A stretch of 64,000 nucleotides of DNA from a bacterium. GTDB taxonomy: Bacteria > 4484-113 > JAFGCY01. The DNA is taken from positions 124,001 to 188,000 of the forward strand of contig JADZFO010000027.1 of NCBI GenBank assembly GCA_020849855.1. Direction: 5' to 3'. Below the pieces are notes generated by a model that had not been told where the DNA came from, did not search any database, and saw only the letters and a program-made list of their open reading frames with translations. Position 1 is the stretch's first letter, and each line of letters starts with the position of its first letter. Both the position numbers and the translations under genes were made by a program. Shown here one piece after another: positions 27,251 to 36,145 of the stretch.

Positions 27251-28873
27251 TTAGATGTCCCCGCCAGAACCCTCGTCGTGGTCGCCAGGGTCATCATCAC
27301 CGGGGTCGTCGTCACCCGGATCATCGTCACCGGGGTCGTCATCACCCGGATCATCGTCGCCTGGGTCATCATCGCCGGGGTCGTCATCACCCGGATCGTC
27401 ATCGCCAGGATCGTCATCGCCAGGATCATCGTCGCCCGGGTCATCATCACCCGGGTTGTCATCGCCGGGGTCGTCATCACCGGGTTCATCCTTCAGTGTG
27501 TCAGGGTCAAAGTGCTTGCCCTTGGGCGCGGTGTTGTACCAGGCCGGGCTGGGCTCAGGGCCGCTCGGGTTGTTGATCCACTCCACCCAGTCCCCGAAGC
27601 CGGAGTACACGTTGAAGATTGACTCGCCTTCAAGCGGCCAGGCGAAGGTGTCGGGCACGATAAAGCCCAGCGGCACGCCCTGGCTGTCCACGGCATCGCC
27701 GGGTTTGCGCCAGAGGCCGAGGCTGTAGGGCTCGCCCTTGGCCGGGATGACCAGCAGCTCCGGCTTATAGGGCAGGGGCGTATAGCTGCCCTGGGCCAGG
27801 GGTGGGTCAAAGGTCAGGCTCACCATGGCATAGTCGCCTTCAACCGGGCTGTTGCCAGGCTTGACGTTGGCGCCCCAGCCGCCGGGGTTGGATGGCAGCG
27901 CGTCGGCGGTCGGCGCGAAGACCGGCAGACTGCTGCCGTCGCTGCTGGTCCAGAAGCGCTGGTCAAAGTGGCGCTCGTCGTTGGTGTACACCTTGTCGCC
28001 GTTGTCGTAGTACTGGTCGACGGTGGCATAAATGTTGCTGCCCGGGAAGGCGGCGGCAAGGTTCAGCTGCCAGTCGCTGCCATAGCCCGCGCCGCGGGCC
28101 AGGGCCTTGACGCGCATGTTGATCTGCACCAGCCGGCCCTGCTTGTCGCGCAGTTCCTCGGCGCGCAGCGAGGCGACGAAATCGTTGAAGTCATAGTCGC
28201 CGCCGCCGTCGCGGACATCCTCCCAGACCATCTGGGCCATGCCGGCGTCGCTGCCCTGCGGGTACAGCACCGGCTCGGCCGTCTCGGTCTCCGTCAGCGA
28301 GAAGTCCAGGCTGAAGAAGTCCGCCGGCAGCTCGATAGCCTCGTTCTCGTTCATGCTGAAGGGCAGCTGATAGGTGAAGACAGCCGTGTACTCGCCGCTC
28401 TGTTCATGCTCCACAGCGCGCTCCACATAGCTCAGGCCGGCGCCGGCGACCACCCAGTAGCGGTCCAGCAGGGTTCCTGCCGCCGCCTCATAGCAGCAGT
28501 GCAGGTCAACCAGGTCGCCGCCATAGAAAGGCCCGCCGGCCTTGCCGGCAACGGGGGCCTCGCCGTGCGCGCTGATCGCCAGCCAGAGCAGCTTGTACTG
28601 CTCGCCCGGGGCCAGCGCAGCGGCGCTGCGCAGGGGCCTGAAGCTGACCTGCGCCTGCGCGCCGGGCGGCAGCGGGGCGGCCTGGCTCAGGCTGCTGGCG
28701 CTGTGACTGGCCTGCAGGCCGGCGCGGTAGCGCAGGTTAAGCCCGGTGGAACCGCCGGTGTCGGGGTTGTCCGGGACGTTGATCGGCGCGCCGTGATAGC
28801 CGCCGCATGAAGCCAGGGCCAGGGCCAGCGCGAGCAGCAGGGCCCCCCAGGGCAGATTCCTCAAGCGAAACAC
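27251..28873 (-). CDS. LruC-domain lipoprotein with a long Asp-Pro-Gly repeat tail
   Basis: 540 residues from GTG 28873, supported by a GGAGGT ribosome binding site and by the signal peptide it creates (LRNLPWGALLLALALALASC, lipobox LASC). The middle contains the LruC/DUF4842-type signature WEDVRDGGGDYDFNDFVASL seen in outer-surface lipoproteins. The last ~80 residues are about 16 copies of an acidic pentapeptide (DPGDD), encoded by 15-base tandem repeats, ending EGSGGDI. It is probably a surface protein; the tail may bind calcium or act as a flexible spacer. Repeat number is likely to vary between strains. Confidence 0.75.
   Translation of the reverse strand: MFRLRNLPWGALLLALALALASCGGYHGAPINVPDNPDTGGSTGLNLRYRAGLQASHSASSLSQAAPLPPGAQAQVSFRPLRSAAALAPGEQYKLLWLAISAHGEAPVAGKAGGPFYGGDLVDLHCCYEAAAGTLLDRYWVVAGAGLSYVERAVEHEQSGEYTAVFTYQLPFSMNENEAIELPADFFSLDFSLTETETAEPVLYPQGSDAGMAQMVWEDVRDGGGDYDFNDFVASLRAEELRDKQGRLVQINMRVKALARGAGYGSDWQLNLAAAFPGSNIYATVDQYYDNGDKVYTNDERHFDQRFWTSSDGSSLPVFAPTADALPSNPGGWGANVKPGNSPVEGDYAMVSLTFDPPLAQGSYTPLPYKPELLVIPAKGEPYSLGLWRKPGDAVDSQGVPLGFIVPDTFAWPLEGESIFNVYSGFGDWVEWINNPSGPEPSPAWYNTAPKGKHFDPDTLKDEPGDDDPGDDNPGDDDPGDDDPGDDDPGDDDPGDDDPGDDDPGDDDPGDDDPGDDDPGDDDPGDDDPGDHDEGSGGDI
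27255..27490 (-). repeat. 15-base tandem repeat encoding an acidic tail
   Basis: About 16 imperfect copies of a 15-base unit (GATGACGACCCGGGC-like on the minus strand) encode DPGDD. Third positions vary while the peptide is conserved, which points to selection on the protein. Confidence 0.88.
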
Positions 28874-29302
28874 AGTCCACCTCCATGTGGCGGCGCCAAA
28901 GCGGCGCACGGCAGTCAGTCTAACTGCCCAGGCGCAGCTGCGCGCAAAAGACTGGTTAATACTTGGTCCAGCTTGGCCCCCGGCTTTAAGCAAAGTGCAA
29001 CAGCCCAAGTATCGGAGCGCCGGCATCTTGCCTTGGAGCGCTGGCTTTAACCGGCAACGTGCCTTGGAGCGCTGGCTTCAGCCGGCCTCTTGCAGAGCCG
29101 CAGGGATGTGCGGCCATCCGCGGACGCAGCGGCCGCTTCAGTTGAAACCATTTAGGACTCATGAGCCAAGGAGAGCGTCTCTATACATCTTCCGACTTAC
29201 TCTCAGCGAATCTCTGCGCTCTCTGTGTCTCTGCGCTGGATCGGCTCTGGACGAGAATGCGAAGCGCGCCCGCATTGCCATGCGGGCCCACCTGGAAGGG
29301 AA
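28874..29302. repeat. intergenic region with REP-like hairpins
   Basis: No gene is seen. Two tandem GGAG-foot elements at about 29034-29090 have stems GCTGGCTT/AACCGGC and GCTGGCTTC/AGCCGGC. Around 29210-29245 there is a CTCTGCG/CTCTGTG-type low-complexity segment, another common dispersed repeat word. Confidence 0.65.
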
Positions 29303-29677
29303 ATGCGAGTGGGCCGTAAGCCGGGTTCTGTTTATGCGGCCATCTGTCTGGGCCGCCTGTCTCCAGGCGGCTCATGCGGTATTGCGCGGGGGCCGGGCCA
29401 GCCTTGCCGCTCTCGCGGCTCCCGCGTCTGCCTTGCACCAGGCGGGTTTGCCTGAGCCGGCGTGTTACCACGCCGCTGGTGAGCTCTTAACTCGCCGTTT
29501 CACCGTTGCCAGCGGACTCCCTGACCGGAATTTAGGCCTTATGGCCTAGAGCTGGCTGTTTGTTTCTGTAGCGCTTTCCATGGCCTCGCGACCTCCGGGT
29601 GTTACCCGGCGCCCTGCCCTGTGGTGCCCGGACTTTCCTCGAAGCCTTAGCTCCGCGGCCGCTTGGCCCACTCGCAC
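29303..29677 (-). ncRNA. rnpB: RNase P RNA (bacterial type A)
   Basis: The minus strand contains the conserved P RNA segment GAGGAAAGTCCGGGC near the 5' side (about 29630-29645) and AACAGAACCCGGCTTA near the 3' side. The ends pair as helix P1: GCGAGTGGGCC (5') with GGCCCACTCGC (3'). About 375 nt is normal for type A. TACAAT at 29682-29687 is placed so that transcription would start within a few bases of P1. It matures tRNA 5' ends as the catalytic subunit of RNase P. Confidence 0.95.
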
Positions 29678-29681
29678 AGCG

Positions 29682-29687
29682 ATTGTA
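29682..29687 (-). promoter_or_regulatory. -10 box of rnpB
   Basis: TACAAT on the minus strand lies 5-7 bases before the first paired base of RNase P RNA. It is an internal calibration for the -10 consensus used by many protein genes in the window. Confidence 0.75.
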
Positions 29688-30012
29688 CCTGCGGGAGGGG
29701 GATAGTGATGAGTGCTGAGTGATGAATGCAGCATGCTGAGTGCTAAGTGGCGAGTGCTGGGTGCAGAGTGCAGTTAAGTAATCGCCAATGACGAGATGTA
29801 GGGGCGCACAGAGTGCGCCCGGCCCATCAGATCAAAACAAGTCCCTTTGTACATAAACTGCCGGGCGCACTCTGTGCGCCCCTACAGCCTCTGCACTTCG
29901 AGAGCCGGGCGCACTCTGTGCGCCCCTGCAACATCTGCCCTCCGATCAATCATCAATCATCAATCATCAATCATCAATCATCAATCATCAATCATCAATC
30001 TCTGCTTTTCCC
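29688..30012. repeat. heptad tandem repeats and GTAG REP elements
   Basis: There is no gene. From about 29707 to 29778 seven-base units of the GCTGAGT type are repeated about ten times. Three copies of the GTAG/GGGCGCAC hairpin follow (29798-29928, the first direct, the next two inverted). About eight copies of CATCAAT then occupy 29943-30001. The two tandem repeats have unrelated sequences but the same period. Confidence 0.85.
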
Positions 30013-30441
30013 TCACTCCCCCATGGGCGGTTCAGGGATGTTTGCCGGGTTCTGCGGCACTTCCTGTCCCAGCTCCTGCTTGCACTTGTCCCGGTAGAAC
30101 TCAGCGTCATAGCGCTCGTCCTTGAAGGTCGCCGGGTCGTTCTTCGTGTCTTCCAGGAAGGCCTCAAAAAGCGGGATGGCCTCTTCAAAGCGCCGCAGCT
30201 CATACAGCGCGCGGCCCTTTCCCAGGGTTGCCATCGCATCGCCCGGCTGCATGGCCAGGATCGCCTCATACTCGCTCAGGGCCGTGACCCAGTCACCGGC
30301 GCCCTGGGCGTTCTGCGCCGCCGTGTAGTGCATGCGCGCGCTCTTCTCGCAGGAAAGCAGGGCTGCCGCCAGCAGCAGGGCCAGCACGGCCACAGCAGGC
30401 AGCTTCGGCCACAGGCACAGAAGGCGTGTGTTTGGGAGCAT
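30013..30441 (-). CDS. TPR-containing lipoprotein
   Basis: 142 residues. Signal peptide with lipobox LLSC (residues ~15-31), then about two tetratricopeptide-like helical repeats (GDWVTALSEYEAILAMQPGD, ALYELRRFEEAIPLFEAFLE). TPR proteins mediate protein contacts; no partner is evident. TAACAT (30448-30453) is 6 bases before the ATG, so the mRNA is probably leaderless. ribF lies upstream in the other transcript unit on the same strand. Confidence 0.75.
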   Translation of the reverse strand: MLPNTRLLCLWPKLPAVAVLALLLAAALLSCEKSARMHYTAAQNAQGAGDWVTALSEYEAILAMQPGDAMATLGKGRALYELRRFEEAIPLFEAFLEDTKNDPATFKDERYDAEFYRDKCKQELGQEVPQNPANIPEPPMGE

Positions 30442-30479
30442 GCGCAGATGTTAGCGCCGATCCGCCGGCGCTGCCAAGC

Positions 30480-31625
30480 TCAGCGCTTGACCAGGCAGGG
30501 GATGCCGGCGCGGTAGGCCACCGCGATGCTGTCGCTGATATCCAGGCGCATCTGGGCCTTCAGGGCCTCGCCGCTGTCAAAGTCCTGCCAGCCCCGCAGC
30601 TGCTGCAGGAAGCTCAGCTTCAGCTCGCGGCCATACAGGTCGCCCTCCCAGCCGATCAGATGCGCTTCCAGCACCTGGCTGCGTCCATGCTCCTCCGGCC
30701 GGTCCTGCTCCAGCAGAAGGGGCTCGGCCAGTTCGCGCAGAAGCTCCCGCGGCCCGGCGGGCACGGCCTCGCGCTCCAGCACTGTCTGGCTGGCCAGCAC
30801 TGTGCTCACCAGGCACAGCGCGGCCGGGAAGCAGTGGCCCTCAAACTCGGCCAGGCCGGCATAGACCCCGCCCGGCGGGGTGAGCTTGTCGTCCGGCAGA
30901 TACAGGTTGGCGGTCGGAATGCCCAGCATCTCGCGGCCCTTGCCCTTGCCATGCGCCACAGTGCCCAGGCTGAAGTAGCGGTAGCCCAGCAGGGCCCGCG
31001 CGCCGTCCAGATCGCCGCGCACCAGCATCTGGCGGATCCGGCTGCTCTTCACGTGCTGGCCCAGGGCGTCAAAGGGTTCCACCAGGTGGCAGTCAATGTT
31101 GAGCCTGCCGGACAGATGCTGGCAGCCGGCCTGCCCGCCGAGCATGTCGTGGCCCAGGCTGGTGTCATAGCCCAGCACCAGGCCGGCCAGCCCGGCGCCA
31201 GTGCCGTCCCCGCGCAGGGCGCTGTCCATACCCCTCAGCCACTGCTCCGCGCTCTGGCCCGCCGTGTCAGGGCCGTAGTCCAGCATCAGCACAGCATCCA
31301 GGTCCAGCTGCTGCAGCAGGTGCAGCTTCTCTTCAGCGGTGTTCAGGTAGTGCCAGTTGGGGAAGTTCTGCCCGCGGGCGGCTTCGCCGGCGGCTTCAAG
31401 ACGGTGGTAGTTCTTGGGGGAGTTGGAGAAAGTAACAGCCAGGCTCAGGGCTTCAACAGGGGAGGAGCTGCAAAGCTGGGCGCATCGTCGCAGCTGTTCG
31501 ATCAGATGCCGGTGGCCCCGGTGCACCCCGTCGAAAAAACCGACGGTGAGGTACACCGGGCGTCGCATCTCCATGGCCCAGTGTGAAAGTTCCGACATGC
31601 TGCGCAGGACGCGCGTGGCTGACAC
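30480..31625 (-). CDS. ribF: bifunctional riboflavin kinase / FAD synthetase
   Basis: 381 residues, longer than the usual ~310. The N-terminal nucleotidyltransferase domain has GFFDGVHRGHRHLI (the GxxDGxHxGH motif) and the C-terminal flavokinase domain has GIPTANLYLPDDKLTPPGGVYAG. It makes FMN and then FAD from riboflavin. Start GTG 31625 lies 6 bases after TATTCT (31632-31637). It adds about 18 residues before the conserved RRPVYLTVGFFDG, so an internal ATG is possible. Confidence 0.93.
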   Translation of the reverse strand: MSATRVLRSMSELSHWAMEMRRPVYLTVGFFDGVHRGHRHLIEQLRRCAQLCSSSPVEALSLAVTFSNSPKNYHRLEAAGEAARGQNFPNWHYLNTAEEKLHLLQQLDLDAVLMLDYGPDTAGQSAEQWLRGMDSALRGDGTGAGLAGLVLGYDTSLGHDMLGGQAGCQHLSGRLNIDCHLVEPFDALGQHVKSSRIRQMLVRGDLDGARALLGYRYFSLGTVAHGKGKGREMLGIPTANLYLPDDKLTPPGGVYAGLAEFEGHCFPAALCLVSTVLASQTVLEREAVPAGPRELLRELAEPLLLEQDRPEEHGRSQVLEAHLIGWEGDLYGRELKLSFLQQLRGWQDFDSGEALKAQMRLDISDSIAVAYRAGIPCLVKR

Positions 31626-31658
31626 AGGGGAAGAATAGCAGAAATGGAGCGCGTGGGC

Positions 31659-32156
31659 CTACTTGAACTTGCGCTGGTTGTCGCGCTCGATATCGCGCTC
31701 TTTGATGCTCTCGCGCTTGTCGAAGTGCTTCTTGCCCTGCACCAGCGCGATCAGCACCTTCACGTTGCCCCGCACGAAGTAGGCCTTCAGCGGGATAATG
31801 GTCAGGCCCTTCTCGATCACCTTACGCCGCAGCTTGCGCAGCTCCTCGCGGTGCAGCAGCAGTTTGCGCCGGCGCAGCGGCTCGGGCTGCTTCTCGTGGG
31901 TGCTGGCCTGGGGGTAGGGCGGGATGTTGGAGCCCACCAGCCACAGCTCCCGCGGCTCGCCGTCTTTCGGCGTGTTGAACTCGGCATAGGCGTCGTTGAG
32001 CTGGAAGGAGCCGCGCCGCACCATCTTCACCTCGCAGCCGGACAGGACGATGCCGGCCTCGAACTCCTCGAGGATCGCATAGTCATGCCAGGCCTTGCGG
32101 TTGCTGATGGTGGGGTGGCCAACGCCGCCCTCGTCCTTGCCGCCTTTCTTTGCCAT
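31659..32156 (-). CDS. smpB: SsrA-binding protein SmpB
   Basis: 165 residues. Motifs of the OB-fold are clear: RKAWHDYAILEEFEAGIVLSG, EVKMVRRG, LWLVGSNIPPY and the tail VALVQGKKHFDKRESIKERD. With tmRNA it rescues stalled ribosomes. The N-terminus has a Lys/Gly-rich extension. TATAAT (32167-32172) is 10 bases before the ATG, leaving a very short leader. No tmRNA gene is visible in the window. Confidence 0.96.
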   Translation of the reverse strand: MAKKGGKDEGGVGHPTISNRKAWHDYAILEEFEAGIVLSGCEVKMVRRGSFQLNDAYAEFNTPKDGEPRELWLVGSNIPPYPQASTHEKQPEPLRRRKLLLHREELRKLRRKVIEKGLTIIPLKAYFVRGNVKVLIALVQGKKHFDKRESIKERDIERDNQRKFK

Positions 32157-32189
32157 GGGGTGGAGGATTATATCTGGGCTGAGAGAGAT

Positions 32190-32284
32190 TAGATCTAAAC
32201 CGAGTCAGCCGAGCCAACCGAGCTCAACCGAGTCCGGATTTGCTCGGCTAAACTCAGTTATCCCGGTTAACTCGGTTTGGATCG
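32190..32284. repeat. decamer-built inverted repeat, copy 1
   Basis: Four units of about ten bases of the type AACCGAGTC are followed by their reverse complements (ACTCGGTT-type), forming a long imperfect hairpin directly upstream of the transporter genes. A second copy lies at 56021-56131. Confidence 0.75.
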
Positions 32285-32322
32285 TATTCTGTTTTACAAT
32301 CCTAGCCTTCACGGAGGCAGGC

Positions 32323-33993
32323 ATGATCAAGCACTTAACAGCATTCCTTACGCTGGTTCTGGCCCTGGCGGCCTTCGCCGGTTGCCCGGCGCCGCCGAAG
32401 GACACAGGAGATAGCGGCGCCACTGGCGCCCAGACGGACACCAACACCGCCAGCTCAGCCCGGCCCAGCGAGTACCGCTGGCCCCTGCCTGCCGACGCCC
32501 GCAGCCTAGATCCGCTGACCGTCACCGACACCGTCAGCGACACCGTGGCCCGGCGCATGTTCAACGGCCTCGTGCGCTTCACCCCGGAGGGCAAGGTCAC
32601 CGGGGATGCCGCGGAGAAGTGGGAGATCAGCCCCGACGGGCTGGTTTACACCTTCACCCTGCGCAGCCGCGACGGCCAGCCGGCCCTGAAGTTCCACAAC
32701 GGCGAGCCCCTGGACAGCGCCGCCTTCCTTTTCAGCTTCAAGCGCGTGCTTGACCCGGCCAACGCCTGCGAGCGCGCCAACCTGCTGGAGTACGTCAAGG
32801 GCTCGGCCGACTTCGCCGCTGGCAAGACGCCGGAAGTGGCCGGCCTTGAGGCAGTGGACCCGCTGACCTTCCGCATCACCCTGGACAAGCCCTACACGCC
32901 CTTCCTCAACGCCTTGTGCCTGATGAGCCTCTGCGCGGTACCGCCGCAGGCGGTGCAGGAGGCCGGCGCGGGCTTCGGCGACAAGCCGGTGGGCAGCGGT
33001 CCCTACAAGTTCGATTCCTGGGAGCGCGAGCAGCGCATCGTGCTGAAGGCCAACCCGGACTACTTCGATGGCCAGCCGCCCATCGAGACCCTGGTCTTTC
33101 GCATCATCAAGGACGAGAACACGCGCTTTGAGGAGTTCAAGGCCGGCTCGCTGGAGCACTGCGACATCCCGCCCAGCAAGATCAGCGAGGTCAACGCCGA
33201 CCCGAAGCTCAAGGCGATGATCCAGGGCGTCCCGGCGATGGACAAGTACGGCTATGCCTTCAACTGCGAGGAGGCCCCCTTCAAGGACAACACCGCCCTG
33301 CGCCAGGCCTTCAACTATGCCGTGGACAAGCAGAACATCGTGAACAACATCTGGGGCGGCCTCGTGACCGAAGCCAGGACCTACGTCCCCGAGGGCATGT
33401 TCTACTACTGGGCCGACAGCCCCGGCTATGCCTATGACGTGGAGAAGGCCAAAGGCCTGCTGGAGCAGGCGGGCTATCCGGGCGGCCAGGGCCTGCCCGA
33501 GCTGGTGCTGAATGTCGACCTCGCCCCGACCAACAAGCTGGTGGCCGAGGCCGTGCAGGAGGACCTCAGCAAGATCGGCGTGAAGGTTCGCATCGAGACA
33601 ACCGACTGGGGCCCCTTCCTGGACAAGATCTATGCCGGCGAGAGTCTCTTCCACCAGAGCACCTGGCTGACCGACTACCCCGACCCCGACAACTGGCTCT
33701 GGCAGCTGCTGGACAGCTCCAACTTCGGCGGCAAGGGCAATACCTCACGCTGGTCCAACAGCGAGTTCGACAGCTTCGTGCGCCAGGCCCAGGTAGAGCT
33801 GGACGAGGCCCGCCGCGCCGAGCTTTACGGCAAGGCCGAGCGCATCGCCTTTGACGAGGCGCCCTGGCTGCTCCTGTACTGGAAGAACTCCAGCACCCTG
33901 GTCCAGCCCTATGTTGAGGGCCTGACGGTGACGCGCTTTGACCGCACACCGCAGCTTGGTGGCAGCTGGGCGGAGAAGGTCAGCCTGAAGTAA
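32323..33993 (+). CDS. peptide/nickel-type ABC transporter substrate-binding lipoprotein
   Basis: 556 residues, family 5 extracellular solute-binding protein. Lipoprotein signal MIKHLTAFLTLVLALAAFAGC; then the family hallmarks SDTVARRMFNGLVRFTPEG, GSGPYKFDSWEREQRIVLKANPDYFDG and ALRQAFNYAVDKQNI. It would capture oligopeptides or similar ligands outside the cytoplasmic membrane and hand them to the permeases encoded downstream. The start ATG 32323 has an ACGGAGG ribosome binding site and TACAAT about 27 bases upstream. Two GGAG REPs separate it from the permease gene. No ATPase genes follow, so the ATP-binding subunits must be elsewhere. Confidence 0.93.
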   Translation: MIKHLTAFLTLVLALAAFAGCPAPPKDTGDSGATGAQTDTNTASSARPSEYRWPLPADARSLDPLTVTDTVSDTVARRMFNGLVRFTPEGKVTGDAAEKWEISPDGLVYTFTLRSRDGQPALKFHNGEPLDSAAFLFSFKRVLDPANACERANLLEYVKGSADFAAGKTPEVAGLEAVDPLTFRITLDKPYTPFLNALCLMSLCAVPPQAVQEAGAGFGDKPVGSGPYKFDSWEREQRIVLKANPDYFDGQPPIETLVFRIIKDENTRFEEFKAGSLEHCDIPPSKISEVNADPKLKAMIQGVPAMDKYGYAFNCEEAPFKDNTALRQAFNYAVDKQNIVNNIWGGLVTEARTYVPEGMFYYWADSPGYAYDVEKAKGLLEQAGYPGGQGLPELVLNVDLAPTNKLVAEAVQEDLSKIGVKVRIETTDWGPFLDKIYAGESLFHQSTWLTDYPDPDNWLWQLLDSSNFGGKGNTSRWSNSEFDSFVRQAQVELDEARRAELYGKAERIAFDEAPWLLLYWKNSSTLVQPYVEGLTVTRFDRTPQLGGSWAEKVSLK

Positions 33994-34050
33994 TGGAGCG
34001 CGGGACAGTGTCCCGTATCCTGGTGGAGCGCGGGACAGTGTCCCGTATTC
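33994..34050. repeat. tandem GGAG-foot REP elements
   Basis: Two direct copies with stem CGGGACA/TGTCCCG begin at 33995 and 34025, immediately after the stop codon of the binding-protein gene. Confidence 0.88.
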
Positions 34051-34097
34051 TTCGGAGCTTCCTGCGATTGCCAGGCTAACCTTCTACAATAGTCTCC

Positions 34098-35195
34098 TTG
34101 TCGGATAGCCACAGAATTGAGCCGCCGGGCGAAGGGGATACGGGACTCAGTCCCGCGCTCCAACCTGAGCGCGCGCCGCAATCAATGCGCCGCTTCCGCC
34201 TGCCGCCGCTGCTGGCCTTTGTGCTGCGGCGCCTGCTGCTGTCGATCCCGGTGCTTTTCGGCGTCACCTTCATCTGCTATGGCATCCTCTCCGCCGCGCC
34301 CGGCGACCCGGTGCGCATCATCATGGGCCAGCACTACGACCCGGAGATCGCAGCGCAGATCACAAAGCAGTGGGGGCTGGATAAGCCCTGGCTGGTGCAG
34401 TACGGCCGCTTCCTGCTGCGTACGGCGCAGGGTGACCTGGGGCACAGCTACGCCAAGCGCACACCGGTGGGGCCCTTCATCCTGGGCAAGTTCAAAAACA
34501 CACTGCTGCTGACCCTCGTGGCCATGAGCATCGCCATTGTCTTTGGCATGGCCGCAGGCATCGTTTCCGCCGCCTGGCCCCGCAGCCCCGCCGATGCCGC
34601 CCTGATGCTGCTGGCGGTGGCCGGCATCTCCATCCCCGTCTTCTGGCTGGGTATGCTGCTGCAGGTCTACTTCGCGGCCAAACTGGGCTGGCTGCCGGTC
34701 AGCGATATGAGCTACAGCGGCGATCTGGGCAGCCTCTGGAAAAGCAGCGGCAGCTATCCGGCTTTCTGGTGGCAGGCCTACGGGCGCTACTTCGTCCTGC
34801 CCGGCCTGACCCTCGGCACCGTGCCCATGGCCATCATCGCCCGCCTGACCCGCTCCAGCATGCTGGAAGTGCTGAACCAGGACTATGTCCGCACCGCGCG
34901 GGCCAAGGGCCTTTCCTGGCCGCGGGTGGTGCTGACGCATGCGCTGCCGAACGCGCTGATCCCCGTAATCACTGTGATCGGCAACAACTTCGCAGCCCTG
35001 CTCACCGGCGCCGTGCTCACAGAGACAGTCTTCTCCTGGCCCGGCCTGGGCCGCGTTATGGTTGAGGCGATCAGCCAGTACGACTACCCGCTTGTCATGG
35101 GCGGCGTGATCCTGATGGCCTGCGTCTTTGTGCTGATCAACCTGATCGTGGACATCACCTACGGCCTGATCGACCCGCGTGTGAGGGCCGCCTGA
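34098..35195 (+). CDS. ABC transporter permease (DppB/OppB type)
   Basis: 365 residues if TTG 34098 is used, 337 from ATG 34182-34184. Six hydrophobic segments and the DppB signature (IPVLFGVTFICYGILSAAPGDP near the N-terminus, EAA loop VRTARAKGLSWPRVVLTHALPNALIP). TACAAT (34085-34090) is 7 bases before the TTG, the spacing of leaderless genes here. The first 29 residues are then partly encoded by an inverted GGAG REP at 34138-34161 and are not part of the family. Translation from the internal ATG, which begins MRRFRLPPLLAF, is the alternative. It partners with the next gene. Confidence 0.9.
   Translation: MSDSHRIEPPGEGDTGLSPALQPERAPQSMRRFRLPPLLAFVLRRLLLSIPVLFGVTFICYGILSAAPGDPVRIIMGQHYDPEIAAQITKQWGLDKPWLVQYGRFLLRTAQGDLGHSYAKRTPVGPFILGKFKNTLLLTLVAMSIAIVFGMAAGIVSAAWPRSPADAALMLLAVAGISIPVFWLGMLLQVYFAAKLGWLPVSDMSYSGDLGSLWKSSGSYPAFWWQAYGRYFVLPGLTLGTVPMAIIARLTRSSMLEVLNQDYVRTARAKGLSWPRVVLTHALPNALIPVITVIGNNFAALLTGAVLTETVFSWPGLGRVMVEAISQYDYPLVMGGVILMACVFVLINLIVDITYGLIDPRVRAA
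34138..34161 (-). repeat. GGAG-foot REP inside the 5' end of the permease gene
   Basis: ATACGGGACT/AGTCCCG followed by CGCTCC is the reverse orientation of the GGAG family. It lies between the leaderless TTG and the first family-conserved Met. Confidence 0.8.
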
Positions 35196-36109
35196 TGCAG
35201 GTCCTGCGCCGGCTCTGGTCCTCGCCGCTCACTGCCCTGGGCATGCTGCTGGTCCTTTTGGCGCTGCTCTCCGCCGCCTTCTGCAACGTGCTCTCGCCCT
35301 TCAGCCCGGTGCGCCAGTACCGCGGCTACCAGTTCAAGCCGCCGGGGACCCAGCTGGATGAAGATGTGCGCGTCGCAGCCCGGGCCGAGGGCGACCGGCC
35401 CGGCTCCGCCTTTGCCCTCGGGACGGACATCCACGGCCGTGATGTGCTCAGCCGCGTTCTGTATGGCGCGCGGATCTCCATGCTGGTCGGGGTGGTCGCC
35501 ACCCTGCTGAACCTGCTGATCGGCGTGGCCATCGGCATACTGGCGGGCTTCTACGGCGGCTGGCTGGACTCCTTCCTGATGCGCCTGACAGATACTTTTT
35601 TCGCCTTTCCGGGCACGCTGCTGGCCATCATCATCCTGGCCACTCTTTCCGCCAGTCTGGGGGACAACTACGACCCTGGAATGCTAGGCCTCTTCCTGGC
35701 TCTGGGGCTGACGGGCTGGACCGGCATCGCGCGGGTCATCCGCGGCACCGTCCTGGCGCTCAAGGAGCGCGAGTTCGTTGAGGCCGCGCGGGCCATTGGC
35801 TGCGGCAACCTGCGCATCATGCTGGTCCACATCCTGCCCAACTGCATGGCGCCGGTGATTGTGCTGGGGACGATGCAGGTGGCATACAACATCCTGTCCG
35901 AAGCGGGGCTGAGTTTCCTGGGGCTGGGCGTGCAGGCGCCTTCGGCAAGCTGGGGCGGGATGCTGGCCGATGCGCGGCCCTTCTTCAAGGAGAACTGGTG
36001 GTGGGGTCTGTTCCCCGGTTTGGCGCTGGGGCTGGCCGTGCTGGGCTTCAACCTCTTTGGCGACGGCCTGCGGGATGTGCTGGATCCGCGCCTGCGTGCG
36101 CGAAGCTAG
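35195..36109 (+). CDS. ABC transporter permease (DppC/OppC type)
   Basis: 304 residues. The start ATG shares one base with the stop of the previous gene (TGATG), so the two are coupled. The family pattern is complete: N-terminal membrane helix, periplasmic segment LGTDIHGRDVLSRVLYGARIS, EAA loop EAARAIGCGNLRIMLVHILPNC, and the end GDGLRDVLDPRLR. It forms the channel with the DppB-type protein. Confidence 0.93.
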   Translation: MQVLRRLWSSPLTALGMLLVLLALLSAAFCNVLSPFSPVRQYRGYQFKPPGTQLDEDVRVAARAEGDRPGSAFALGTDIHGRDVLSRVLYGARISMLVGVVATLLNLLIGVAIGILAGFYGGWLDSFLMRLTDTFFAFPGTLLAIIILATLSASLGDNYDPGMLGLFLALGLTGWTGIARVIRGTVLALKEREFVEAARAIGCGNLRIMLVHILPNCMAPVIVLGTMQVAYNILSEAGLSFLGLGVQAPSASWGGMLADARPFFKENWWWGLFPGLALGLAVLGFNLFGDGLRDVLDPRLRARS

Positions 36110-36145
36110 GAGTGCGGCTGTGGTGTTGAACCCGAAAAGGGAGTG

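Noticed and set aside
27255-27490. Possible CRISPR or regulatory tandem repeat
   Set aside because: The units are in frame and encode a conserved peptide, so this is a coding repeat.
29943-30001. Possible CRISPR array (regular short repeats)
   Set aside because: Units of seven bases without spacers, and no cas genes anywhere in the window.
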